NCBI GenBank assembly: GCA_002706985.1
Contig: PAKP01000020.1
Coordinates: forward strand, 1-33,793
Length of the DNA: 33,793 nucleotides
Direction: 5' to 3'
DNA from: Sneathiella sp.
GTDB taxonomy: Bacteria; Pseudomonadota; Alphaproteobacteria; Sneathiellales; Sneathiellaceae
Position 1 is the stretch's first letter, and every line of letters starts with the position of its first letter. The notes beneath the pieces were generated by a model. That model ran no database searches. It was not told the origin of the DNA and was given only the letters and a program-made list of their open reading frames with translations. Below, in pieces: positions 7,025-15,592 of the stretch. The position numbers and the translations under genes were made by a program.

Positions 7025-10000
7025 ATGAGTATTGCATCAACATATATGGTCGGGAAATCCGTACGGCAGTTCATCCTGCTCTGCGCTCTAGTACTGACGC
7101 TCCTGGCGGGTGAGGCTCTGGCTGCAGCGCCGGTTACGGTGACAGCGGTGGACAAGAACGGCATCGGTCGGCTCGTGTTCAACTGGGAAAGCGCGCCGGA
7201 ATTCAGCGCCGAGGTTGAGGACGGCTATCTCTATATCCGCTTCACGACACCGTTCGATACCGATCTCACAGCAGCATCCAGCGCGCTGGAACGATTTGTC
7301 GGTCCGGGCGAGTTTCTGGAAGGCATGCAGTCTGTTCGTTTTCCCCTGAAGGGCGATATCATTTTCGCATCACAAAAGAAGGGCACCGCGGTCATACTTG
7401 AACTCCGGAAAACGGGGGCCTATAAATCCGAAACCTCTTCGCCGAATGCTGTATCCGTGCGTCTGAGAGCGGGCGATCATCCGGATTTCAGCCGGATTGT
7501 GTTTGACTGGCCAAGTGCCAATGTCGGTTACAGCAGCCGGACGGCGGGCGACAAGCTGATGATCACCTTCGATGGCCTCACAAAGATCAATCTCGGTGTC
7601 CTCAATAATGATCCGCTGGCCTTCGCCAGAGCGGCCACAATGACGACCTCCGGCGGCAAGACAGAGATTACGGTCGAGCTGTCACCAAACAGCAGTGCAA
7701 ACAGCTTCCGCAACGAAAAAAGCATTGTTTTCGATATTCGAAAAGGGAAAGAAGTCGCTGCTCCGGCCGCGAAGGAGCCCGCACCGGTCAAGACCGCAGA
7801 GGTGAAACCGGCCGAACCTGCCGCTGCGCCGAAGGCTGAGAAAGAGATTGAAAAGCCGGTTGAGAAAAAGCCGGAAATCGTCTCCGAAGAAGTGGTCGAA
7901 GAGAAAACGACGACCAGTGCCAATGCGATGACACTGGATCAACCGAAGGCACAGCCGCAGCCCGTCATCGAGCGCGCGCCGGAAAAAGAAACGGTCGCAA
8001 TGGCGCCGCTGTCAGAGCCGAAACCGGCGCCGGTTGATACCCGCACCACGGAAATTGCCGCGCCCCAGCCCATTCAGAGCGTGGGGGTCGTCAAGGCCTC
8101 GGTAGAGATTGAGTCCCGGCCTAGGACATTCACCTCGCTGGCGTCCGGGTCGGCCATTGCGCCGATTGGGCCGACCGTTGTTCTGGACCCTCCGGTGAAG
8201 CAAAAGCCGGTTGCGGCGGCCCCGCCAAAGGAAGAGGCGGCGGTTCGCCCGGAAATGACGAGCGATCCCAAGGTAATTGAGGTGGAGCCGGTTATTACCA
8301 AGCCTGCACAGGCGCCAGAGAAACCCAAGCTCAAGGTCGAGATTGCCAATCTGAAAGATGGCTTCCGGCTGATCTTCCCGTGGGGGACACCGACGGCCAT
8401 GGCCATGTTTGAAAGTGGCGGGGCGCATTGGGTGATTTTTGATCAGCCGATCGAGGTGGATTTCAGAAATCTCTCTGGTCCTTATAAATTCCTTGTCACG
8501 AGTGCCCGTCAGATGGAAGAGGAGACTGCGACGCTTCTCCGCTTTAACTTCCGCGAGGGCTATGAGCCGATCGTCAACAAGGCCAATGACGAATGGCAGG
8601 TGGATTTTCAGCTGGATACGCAATCCAGCGTGACACATCCGCTCAGCATCCAGACCCAGGGAATTTCCGCATCGGAATTCAGGGCCTTCATTCCCGCCGT
8701 GGACAATGGCCGGGAAATCCGCTTTACCGACCCGACCTCCGGCGATGACCTCGTGGCGATGCCGCTGAATGCGGCGGGCTGGGGCATGCCGTCGGCGCGG
8801 GTTTTCAACAGCATCACGATCCTGCCGACAATGCAGGGTGTTGCTCTCAAATCGACGGCGGCGGATATCCGCATCGGGCAGGAGCAGAACGGCCTCGCCA
8901 TTACGGCAATCTCCAATGAGTTTGCGGCCGCGAAGAATGAACCGCGCGACGTTTCGAAGAAGCCCGGCGAGGAAATCTACCCGACACCGGAGATTGAAAA
9001 GGCGCAATTCGTCAAGCTGGCGGAATGGAAACAGGTCAATCCGTTGCTGTTCAACAAGCGCAAGCAGGAACTTCAGATAGCGGCGGCAACGGCGGAGAAA
9101 AAAGAAAAGCGCGATGCGAACATGACGCTAGCCAAATATTTCATCGGCCATGGATATTATGCCGAAGCGCTTGGTGTCCTTGCGGAACTCTATCGCCATT
9201 ACCCGAAGATAGAGAAAGACCGGGAGTATCGCCTGCTGCACGGGTTGGCTGAGCTAGGACTGCATCGTTATGACGCAGCATCGATCAACCTGTATCATGA
9301 TGATTTCGAGGGCGATGTGGAAGTTGCACCGTGGCGCGGTGCGGTTTCCGTCGGTCTTGGCAATTGGGAGCGTGCCGCGCAGGAGCTGAATTACTCCGCG
9401 CCGGCCTTTGACGTGTTCGAAAAAGAGTGGGCCGACCATTTCCGGCTGCTGCGGGCGCGTGTTGCGCTTGAGAATGTCGATGTGAACCTTGGAAAGCAGG
9501 TCCTTCAACAGGTGAAGGAGCCGAAACTGAAAGAACAGAAAGCGGAAAAGGCATATCTTGAAGGGGTTCTTGCCTTTCAGATTAGCGATTTTCCGACTGC
9601 CGCCGCCAAATTTAACGACGCTATGAAGGCCGGATATCGCCCGATCACCGAGAAGGCCCGGTTCGAAAAAATCAATGTCGAGCTGGTGGCGAAGCTGATC
9701 ACCCCGGAACAGGCCATTGCCGAGCTTGAAAAACTCGATTTTGCCTGGCGCGGGGATGAGCTGGAAGTTGATATTCAGAAACGTCTTGGCGATCTCTATG
9801 TGGCGACCGGCCAGATTGGCAACGGCCTGGAAACCTACAAACGCATTGTCCGTCATTTCCCGGAATCGCCCTATTCGCGGGATCTGGGGCGGAAGATGAA
9901 CGAGCTTTTTGCCGATCTTTTCCTCGATGGCGGAGCGGACGAGTTGCCGCCCATTCAGGCGCTGGCGATCTATTACCAGTATCGGGAACTGACGCCTGTC

Positions 10001-10714
10001 GGTGATCGCGGTGATCAGATGATCCAGATACTGGCGGACCGGCTTACCCGCGTTGATCTGCTGGAACAGGCGGCGCAGCTTCTGGAGCATCAGGTCAATT
10101 TCCGCCTGAAGGGGCTTGAAAAGGCAAACGCGGGCACCAAACTCGCCATCGTCCATCTTTGGAACAATAAGCCCGAAGAAGCCCTGCGCGTTCTATATGA
10201 TACCCGCTGGCGTCAGCTTTCCCCGGCAGCCAAGAAGGAACGGCTTTATATCGAGGCGCGGGCGCAGGCCGGATTGCAGCATTATAAGGAAGCTTTGGGG
10301 CTGATCGCATCGGACCGCAGCCTTGAGGCCGATGAATTGCGCGCGGAAATTTACTGGAAATCGAAAAACTGGGCGGCGGCAATTCCGGCTATCGAGAAAC
10401 TGATCGGCAACGGTGGTAGCAGCACAGAAATGGATTTCGAGCGGCTGGACCGGCAACGGATCATGCAGCTTGCCGTTGCCCGCAACCTCTCAGATGACAA
10501 GTCGGGCATCCAGAGAATGCGTGCAAAATATCTGGGCCGGATGGAAGGAACGCCGGATCAGGCGGCCTTTGACCTGATTACGGAGCAGAATGATCCCACC
10601 GAGACGGACTTCCGCGAGCGGGCGACCGTCATTGCGCAGGTCGGACAGCTGGAATCCTTCATGGCCGGGTATCGGGAAAAGCTTGAGAACGGTCAGTTCT
10701 GGGCGACCTACTGA
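7025..10714 (+). CDS. Large secreted protein with AMIN-like modules and TPR-like repeats
   Basis: 1229 residues. The start is ATG 7025, just after the motB stop; the frame is open further upstream, but a Sec signal peptide begins here (hydrophobic core ILLCALVLTLLAG, cleavage near ALA-AAP). Three similar beta-rich modules follow, each containing an R-L/I-V/I-F-x-W core: residues about 48-130 (GRLVFNW), 155-240 (SRIVFDW) and 446-530 (FRLIFPW). They resemble AMIN domains. The second and third are split by a Pro/Lys/Glu/Ala-rich linker (about 240-437). From about 700 to the end the protein is helical with TPR-like pairs (KYFIGHGYYAEALGVLAELY). It is probably periplasmic and peptidoglycan-associated. 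Family name and function are unknown to me; motor link is from position. Confidence 0.75.
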   Translation: MSIASTYMVGKSVRQFILLCALVLTLLAGEALAAAPVTVTAVDKNGIGRLVFNWESAPEFSAEVEDGYLYIRFTTPFDTDLTAASSALERFVGPGEFLEGMQSVRFPLKGDIIFASQKKGTAVILELRKTGAYKSETSSPNAVSVRLRAGDHPDFSRIVFDWPSANVGYSSRTAGDKLMITFDGLTKINLGVLNNDPLAFARAATMTTSGGKTEITVELSPNSSANSFRNEKSIVFDIRKGKEVAAPAAKEPAPVKTAEVKPAEPAAAPKAEKEIEKPVEKKPEIVSEEVVEEKTTTSANAMTLDQPKAQPQPVIERAPEKETVAMAPLSEPKPAPVDTRTTEIAAPQPIQSVGVVKASVEIESRPRTFTSLASGSAIAPIGPTVVLDPPVKQKPVAAAPPKEEAAVRPEMTSDPKVIEVEPVITKPAQAPEKPKLKVEIANLKDGFRLIFPWGTPTAMAMFESGGAHWVIFDQPIEVDFRNLSGPYKFLVTSARQMEEETATLLRFNFREGYEPIVNKANDEWQVDFQLDTQSSVTHPLSIQTQGISASEFRAFIPAVDNGREIRFTDPTSGDDLVAMPLNAAGWGMPSARVFNSITILPTMQGVALKSTAADIRIGQEQNGLAITAISNEFAAAKNEPRDVSKKPGEEIYPTPEIEKAQFVKLAEWKQVNPLLFNKRKQELQIAAATAEKKEKRDANMTLAKYFIGHGYYAEALGVLAELYRHYPKIEKDREYRLLHGLAELGLHRYDAASINLYHDDFEGDVEVAPWRGAVSVGLGNWERAAQELNYSAPAFDVFEKEWADHFRLLRARVALENVDVNLGKQVLQQVKEPKLKEQKAEKAYLEGVLAFQISDFPTAAAKFNDAMKAGYRPITEKARFEKINVELVAKLITPEQAIAELEKLDFAWRGDELEVDIQKRLGDLYVATGQIGNGLETYKRIVRHFPESPYSRDLGRKMNELFADLFLDGGADELPPIQALAIYYQYRELTPVGDRGDQMIQILADRLTRVDLLEQAAQLLEHQVNFRLKGLEKANAGTKLAIVHLWNNKPEEALRVLYDTRWRQLSPAAKKERLYIEARAQAGLQHYKEALGLIASDRSLEADELRAEIYWKSKNWAAAIPAIEKLIGNGGSSTEMDFERLDRQRIMQLAVARNLSDDKSGIQRMRAKYLGRMEGTPDQAAFDLITEQNDPTETDFRERATVIAQVGQLESFMAGYREKLENGQFWATY

Positions 10715-11703
10715 TCGCCTTCTCTCAGGATGTCACTGTAAAGTGACGGATCGACATTGCCACCGGAAGCGACGGCAACTGCAATTTTCCCTTGGACATC
10801 CAGCTTGCCGGCGAGAAGCGCGGCAAGGGCGACCGCGCCGCCCGGCTCTATCACACATTTGAAGTAGTGAAAGGCGGCGCGCATGGCCGCCTTTGTTTCC
10901 TCATCACTCACTACAAGACCGCCGGAGAGCGTCAGACGGTTGATCCCGAAGGTGATTTTGCCGGGGGTTGGCGTCACGATCGCATCGCAGATGCTCTTAT
11001 GTCCCGCATCGTTGGAAACGGGTTTGCCAAGCGTCAGCGACCGGGCCGTGTCATCAAAGAATTCAGGCTCCGCCGAATAAGTCTTCGTTGTTCGGCTCAA
11101 TTCCCGAAGGGCGAGGGATGTGCCCGCGATGAGGCCGCCGCCACCCGCCGGAGCAACGCAGATATCGGCGTGGAATTTCCGCGCCTCAAGCTGTTCCGCG
11201 ATTTCGACCCCGACGGTTCCCTGGCCCGAGATAACGAAATAATTGTCATAGGGTTTGATCAGCGTCAGATTTTGATCCCGGGCTATTTTCTCGCCGATTT
11301 CCTCTCGTGATTCACCCGTACGGTCATAGGTGACAACGGTCGCGCCATATTCGCGGGTATTTGCCAGCTTGATTTTGGGGGAATCCGCGGGCATGAGAAT
11401 GGTTGCCGGAATGCCGAGCATTTTCGCGGACAAGGCAACCCCTTGCGCGTGGTTCCCGCTGGAATAGGCGATCACACCTGCGGCTTTCTGTGCCGCGTTC
11501 AGCCGGCTTAATGTGTTATAGGCACCGCGAAACTTGAACGAACCTGTATGTTGCAGGGTTTCGCATTTCAGGAACAGGCGCCCGCCCAGCTTCTCATTGA
11601 GGGCGCGGGATTCCAGAAGGGGAGTGCGAAGGGCAATGCCGCGAAGCCGCGTTGCCGCATTGCGCACCGATTGATAGGACGGGGTTTTATCGAATTCGAT
11701 CAA
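10708..11703 (-). CDS. Threonine/serine dehydratase family, PLP-dependent
   Basis: Fold-type II PLP enzyme of the threonine ammonia-lyase/serine racemase group, 331 residues without a C-terminal ACT regulatory domain. The PLP lysine is K57 in TGSFKFRGAYN; the cofactor phosphate loop is AGGGGLIAG, and SGGNVD is near the C-terminus. The frame is open upstream to 11754, but TTG 11703 (MIEFDKTPSYQSV) matches the usual N-terminus and overlaps the alpha/beta hydrolase stop by 17 bases; GTG 11667 is an alternative. Catabolic threonine dehydratase, threo-3-hydroxyaspartate dehydratase and serine racemase activities cannot be told apart by eye. It converges on the AMIN/TPR gene, the 3' ends overlapping by 7 bases. 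Confidence 0.85.
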   Translation of the reverse strand: MIEFDKTPSYQSVRNAATRLRGIALRTPLLESRALNEKLGGRLFLKCETLQHTGSFKFRGAYNTLSRLNAAQKAAGVIAYSSGNHAQGVALSAKMLGIPATILMPADSPKIKLANTREYGATVVTYDRTGESREEIGEKIARDQNLTLIKPYDNYFVISGQGTVGVEIAEQLEARKFHADICVAPAGGGGLIAGTSLALRELSRTTKTYSAEPEFFDDTARSLTLGKPVSNDAGHKSICDAIVTPTPGKITFGINRLTLSGGLVVSDEETKAAMRAAFHYFKCVIEPGGAVALAALLAGKLDVQGKIAVAVASGGNVDPSLYSDILREGDQ

Positions 11704-12547
11704 TGAACTTATCCAGTACAGGCAGGAGTTCGGGCTCGTTGAGCAGGGGAACATGCCCCCGGTTTTTCAAGACTACCGTCTCCATATTCGGGTTTTCGGA
11801 CTTCATGCGCATAAATACCGTGTCACTCAGCACATCGGACAGGGCGCCCCGTATGGCGAGTGTCGGGATATCGCCGAGAGCCTTGAAGAACGGCCAGAGA
11901 TCGACCGGCTCGTCTGAATTCAACTGTTCCGCCAGGGCCTTGCTAAGGTTTAGGTCGTAGTTCAGGCAGTAATTCTCCGCCGCCTCGTCATAGGTAAAGG
12001 TTGTGTTTGCCTGTCCGAGCCAGTCTTCATCCGAGAGGTCGGGATAGGCACCGACATATTGTTCCTTTTGCTTTTTTGCCGCTTCCTCCAGGCTTGCATA
12101 GCGTACATCCTTGCCGACATAGCCAAGGATGCGGGCACCGCCTAATTTGTCCACTTCGGGGCCGACGTCATTGAGGATGGCGCCAGCAACAAAATTCTTC
12201 GCGAATCCGGCCATGACCATGGTCATAAGTCCACCGAGGGAGGTGCCGACGAACAAAGCCCGGTCTATCCCGACGGATGTCAGAAAGCTGTGTATATCGC
12301 CAAGATAAACCTGAGGATTATAGTTTTTGTAATCGGGATCGCGGTCTGACTTTCCACGCCCGCGATAGTCAAGTGAATATACCTTCCGGTTTTTTGAATA
12401 TCGCTCGGCGAAGCTATGGAAATCAGCGGAATTGCGGGTCAGGCCGGACAGGCAGAGGAGGGGACAGGCTTCTTCGTTTGATCCATATTCCCTGTAATAT
12501 AAATTAAGGCCATCCTGGGACTGGTAATATTTTTCTGAAAAAGACAT
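11687..12547 (-). CDS. Alpha/beta hydrolase
   Basis: 286 residues, soluble. The catalytic triad is recognisable: nucleophile Ser103 in the elbow GTSLGG, an acid in the IRGALSDVLS strand end, and His in NRGHVPLLNEP close to the C-terminus. An oxyanion-type LSGLTRNSADF loop is near residue 35. The ATG at 12547 is preferred to the TTG one codon before it. It sits 22 bases after the HAD gene and overlaps the dehydratase gene, so the three are probably co-transcribed. The substrate is unknown; esterase, lactonase and C-C hydrolase are all possible. Confidence 0.88.
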   Translation of the reverse strand: MSFSEKYYQSQDGLNLYYREYGSNEEACPLLCLSGLTRNSADFHSFAERYSKNRKVYSLDYRGRGKSDRDPDYKNYNPQVYLGDIHSFLTSVGIDRALFVGTSLGGLMTMVMAGFAKNFVAGAILNDVGPEVDKLGGARILGYVGKDVRYASLEEAAKKQKEQYVGAYPDLSDEDWLGQANTTFTYDEAAENYCLNYDLNLSKALAEQLNSDEPVDLWPFFKALGDIPTLAIRGALSDVLSDTVFMRMKSENPNMETVVLKNRGHVPLLNEPELLPVLDKFIDRIR

Positions 12548-12569
12548 CAATTATAACTCTTTCTTGTCT

Positions 12570-13256
12570 CTATCCAACGCCAATAATCGCGGGTAATTCA
12601 GCGAGGGATTTTATCTGTCCATCGGGTGTGCCGGGCAGCCTTTCCGTCGTTTGATTGAAGCGGTTGCACCAGAGCACATTGAAACCGAAAGCCTTCGCGC
12701 CATATGCGTCCCATCCGTTGGAGGATTGAAAGCAAATTTCCGACGGTCCAATGCCCAACCTGTCCACGGCCAGCTGGTATGTTCGCGGGTCGGGCTTGTA
12801 GACGCCGACCTCCTCAATTGAATAAATGCCGCCCAGGAACGGGCCGATGCCAGCGTTTTCAACCGCTGCGCCGAGCATCTTCGGCGAGCCGTTCGAAAGA
12901 ATGGCGCATCTGATCCCGGCGGCCTGAAGCTTCTGCAATGTTTCCTGCACTTCCGGATAGGCCGAGAGGGTGAGGTAAAGGTTCATCAACCGATTGCGAA
13001 GGGCAGGATCATCGAGTTTTACACTGGCGAGGGCAAAATCAAGGGCATCGCCCGTCACCTCCCAAAAATCCGTATGGCGCTGTTGCAGGCTTCGAAGCCA
13101 GCTATACTGAAGCTGTTTCAGGCGCCAGATATTGGCGATTTCCTCCCATTTGTCGCCGAGGGTTGCCTGCTCCGCGCGGGCGGCGGCATTGACATCAAAC
13201 AATGTGCCGTAGGCATCGAAGACGCAGGCTTTGATATGATCGAGTTTCAGGGGCAT
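12570..13256 (-). CDS. Haloacid dehalogenase type II (HAD superfamily)
   Basis: 228 residues from ATG 13256; the frame extends to a TTG at 13304, but the shorter start gives the normal family N-terminus (VFDAYGTLFDV). All residues of L-2-haloacid dehalogenases are visible: nucleophile Asp14 (DAYGT), Ser121-Asn122 (SNGSP), Lys154 (YKPDPRTY), and Ser178, Asn180 and Asp183 in FQSSNGWDAYGA. The family hydrolyses L-2-haloalkanoates to D-2-hydroxy acids by an ester intermediate. True substrates in many bacteria are uncertain, so the name denotes family. It is followed by alpha/beta hydrolase and dehydratase genes on the same strand. Confidence 0.9.
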   Translation of the reverse strand: MPLKLDHIKACVFDAYGTLFDVNAAARAEQATLGDKWEEIANIWRLKQLQYSWLRSLQQRHTDFWEVTGDALDFALASVKLDDPALRNRLMNLYLTLSAYPEVQETLQKLQAAGIRCAILSNGSPKMLGAAVENAGIGPFLGGIYSIEEVGVYKPDPRTYQLAVDRLGIGPSEICFQSSNGWDAYGAKAFGFNVLWCNRFNQTTERLPGTPDGQIKSLAELPAIIGVG

Positions 13257-13338
13257 GATGAACCGGCTTTCTGTCAGCAGCGCGCCATCTTGAATGTTGG
13301 ACAATTAGCTCGCCAATGCAAGCGAAGAATGTCCGGGA

Positions 13339-15498
13339 CTAATGCGAGGCGATGCCGCGGTTGATGTCTTCGCTGATTCTGAGGACACTGCCCTCGTCGC
13401 GGGCCAGTCGCTCCCGATATACCTGCAGATTCTCGATGACGCGCTGGACATAATTCCGGGTTTCCGAGAAGGGAATAAATTCGATCCAGTCGATCATATC
13501 GATATCGCCGGCGCGCGGGTCACCCCATTCCTTCAGCCAGCGCCGCACATTGGACGGGCCCGCATTATAGGCGGCAATCGCCAGCACGTAGGAGCCGTTG
13601 AAATCCTCTATTAGCCCTGCAAGATAGGAACTGCCGAGCAAGGCGTTATAGGTGGGATCAGCAGTTAGGCGTGGCTCGGAATAGCTGACTTTCAGCTGCC
13701 GGGAAACGGCTCTCGCGGTACCGGGCATGAGTTGCATCAGGCCGCGCGCGCCAGCCCAGGATATGGCATCCGAGGCAAAGGCGCTTTCCTGACGGGTAAT
13801 CGCCAGCATCAGGGTAGGCTCGATCGGCGGGTTGCTGATCGCAAGCTGCGGTGTGGGCCAGTTAATCTCGGTCAGCTCCGTGCCGAGCTGGGACGCGCGC
13901 TTGGCAATGGCAATGGCGAAATCCGGACGGCCGATCCGTTCTGCAAGAGACGCGACCGTCACATAATCCTCCTCACTTTTCGCTTTTTCCGCCATTTCAA
14001 GCAGGAAGGGGCGGGCCCATTTCGGCATGCCAAGCTCGGCAAGGTGATGGACAATCAGGATTTGCTCATCCTCGCCTTTAGCGACATCTACCGGAATTTT
14101 CACGGGGGCGATGACCGGAATCGATGGCATTCTTCGTTGCCCCAGCTCGTGCAGGGCCATCTGGCCGTAATAGGTCGTGTAGTTTCTGGCCGCAATATCG
14201 TACCAGTACTTCGCCATGACCGTATCGCCGAGCGATGCCTTGGCGCGGCCGATCCAGTAAGCGCCGCGCGCCCGGCTGATCGGGTAGCTGACATTCTCGT
14301 AAAGCTTGATGAAATGCTGAAGTGCGATCTCGCCATCTCCAAGGAAGCGAAGGCTGATCCAGCCCGCCAGAAATTCGGCGGCGGCGAAATCCGCGCCATC
14401 CTGAAGACCGTGCTGGCTGGCGAGGTTGTAAGCCTCGGTAATATGGCCTTTTGACAGCAGGTTGCGGGCCTGTATATGGCGTTCCTGCCACCAGATGTCG
14501 GCACGCGGGGCGCTCTCGTCCACGTCGAGCAGGAGCTCACGAGATTCTTCATCCAGTGCCTTGCGGCGGCGCCATTTCGTCCGCTCGAATACCAGCCCCG
14601 GATGATTGCGCAGCTCCGCCGGCACTTCCCGTACCGCCTTGTCGACATTTCCCGTCCTTCGCATCAGACTGATCCGGGCGATCGCAAGCTTTTTCATCCC
14701 GTCACTGACATAGCGGAACATGCGCTTGGCGGCGGTTGCTTCGCGCTCCCAGAGCAGATGATCGAGACGTTGTTCGTGATCTGTTTTGCGCAGGATATCG
14801 CTGTGGCGCGTCACGATTTGCTTTTCAAGTGCGGCGGGCAGGTCCCCGATATGCCAGGCCTGGCGAATCCAGACGACCGCCTCCTCCTTCCTCGCGGAGG
14901 CCAGCAGCGCTTCACCGTAACGATACATGCCGATGCCGGTCAGCGGCGTATGGCTGCTGAACCAGTCGAGGGTGCGCCGGGTGCTGATCGGCTCGCTCAA
15001 TGCTTCTTCGGCCCGGCGGCGCAGGGTCTGCTGAAGCGGCCAGTCGGGATTGCTATCGATAAAGGCAGCGATCTGATCGAAAGTCGCAAAGTTGCGATAG
15101 GCGGACATGTAGCGCCAATCAATGATCTTGGCGGGCAGCCTGTATTTTGCCCGCGCGGCAATTTCCTGCGCTTTGTTCCATTGCCGAAGGTCAGCGGCGG
15201 CGAAGGCATCCTTGTAAATCTTGAAGTCCCGGGCATCCAACAGTCCCGTCGCCAGAGGGTGCGGGGGCAACTGAATGCCGATCGGGCGTTTTAGCGGGAG
15301 CGGGGGCATATCCGTATGCAGAAAGGCAAGCGCGCCGATTTCCGGTTTGGCCAATGGCAGTGGCACATCCTCGGTGATCGTGGCTCCGTTCGGCACAGAC
15401 TGGGAATTATCCAGACGGGCGTTTCCGGCCGCCAGCAGCGGCGTTGCATTCAGCAGTGTACAGGTTATCAGCGCCATAAAGGCGAACTCTTTTGCCAT
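13339..15498 (-). CDS. slt: Soluble lytic murein transglycosylase (Slt70-like)
   Basis: Periplasmic enzyme that cleaves the MurNAc-GlcNAc bond of peptidoglycan to give 1,6-anhydro ends. 719 residues: signal peptide (FAFMALITCTLLNATPLLAA), a proline-rich linker (residues 45-80), a long superhelical region (about 90-540) like the Slt70 ring, and a C-terminal lysozyme-like domain with catalytic Glu571 in ITRQESAF, then GARGLMQLMPGTA and the AIAAYNAGPSNVRRW motif. The ATG at 15498 has GGAG only two bases away; ATG 15477 (second Met) with AAAGAG upstream is an alternative start. It lies downstream of pepN on the same strand with a 94-base gap. Confidence 0.94.
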   Translation of the reverse strand: MAKEFAFMALITCTLLNATPLLAAGNARLDNSQSVPNGATITEDVPLPLAKPEIGALAFLHTDMPPLPLKRPIGIQLPPHPLATGLLDARDFKIYKDAFAAADLRQWNKAQEIAARAKYRLPAKIIDWRYMSAYRNFATFDQIAAFIDSNPDWPLQQTLRRRAEEALSEPISTRRTLDWFSSHTPLTGIGMYRYGEALLASARKEEAVVWIRQAWHIGDLPAALEKQIVTRHSDILRKTDHEQRLDHLLWEREATAAKRMFRYVSDGMKKLAIARISLMRRTGNVDKAVREVPAELRNHPGLVFERTKWRRRKALDEESRELLLDVDESAPRADIWWQERHIQARNLLSKGHITEAYNLASQHGLQDGADFAAAEFLAGWISLRFLGDGEIALQHFIKLYENVSYPISRARGAYWIGRAKASLGDTVMAKYWYDIAARNYTTYYGQMALHELGQRRMPSIPVIAPVKIPVDVAKGEDEQILIVHHLAELGMPKWARPFLLEMAEKAKSEEDYVTVASLAERIGRPDFAIAIAKRASQLGTELTEINWPTPQLAISNPPIEPTLMLAITRQESAFASDAISWAGARGLMQLMPGTARAVSRQLKVSYSEPRLTADPTYNALLGSSYLAGLIEDFNGSYVLAIAAYNAGPSNVRRWLKEWGDPRAGDIDMIDWIEFIPFSETRNYVQRVIENLQVYRERLARDEGSVLRISEDINRGIASH

Positions 15499-15592
15499 TA
15501 CTCCAACCGATCCATCAAACGACGATGTTAAAACTGCTCCCTATTCTGTTATCGCAGATCCTGCATAATACCAGATTACGTGGTTAATTTCG

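Noticed and set aside
8012..9007. 331-codon minus-strand frame
   Set aside because: Antisense to the AMIN/TPR gene; arginine- and histidine-rich composition typical of shadow frames.
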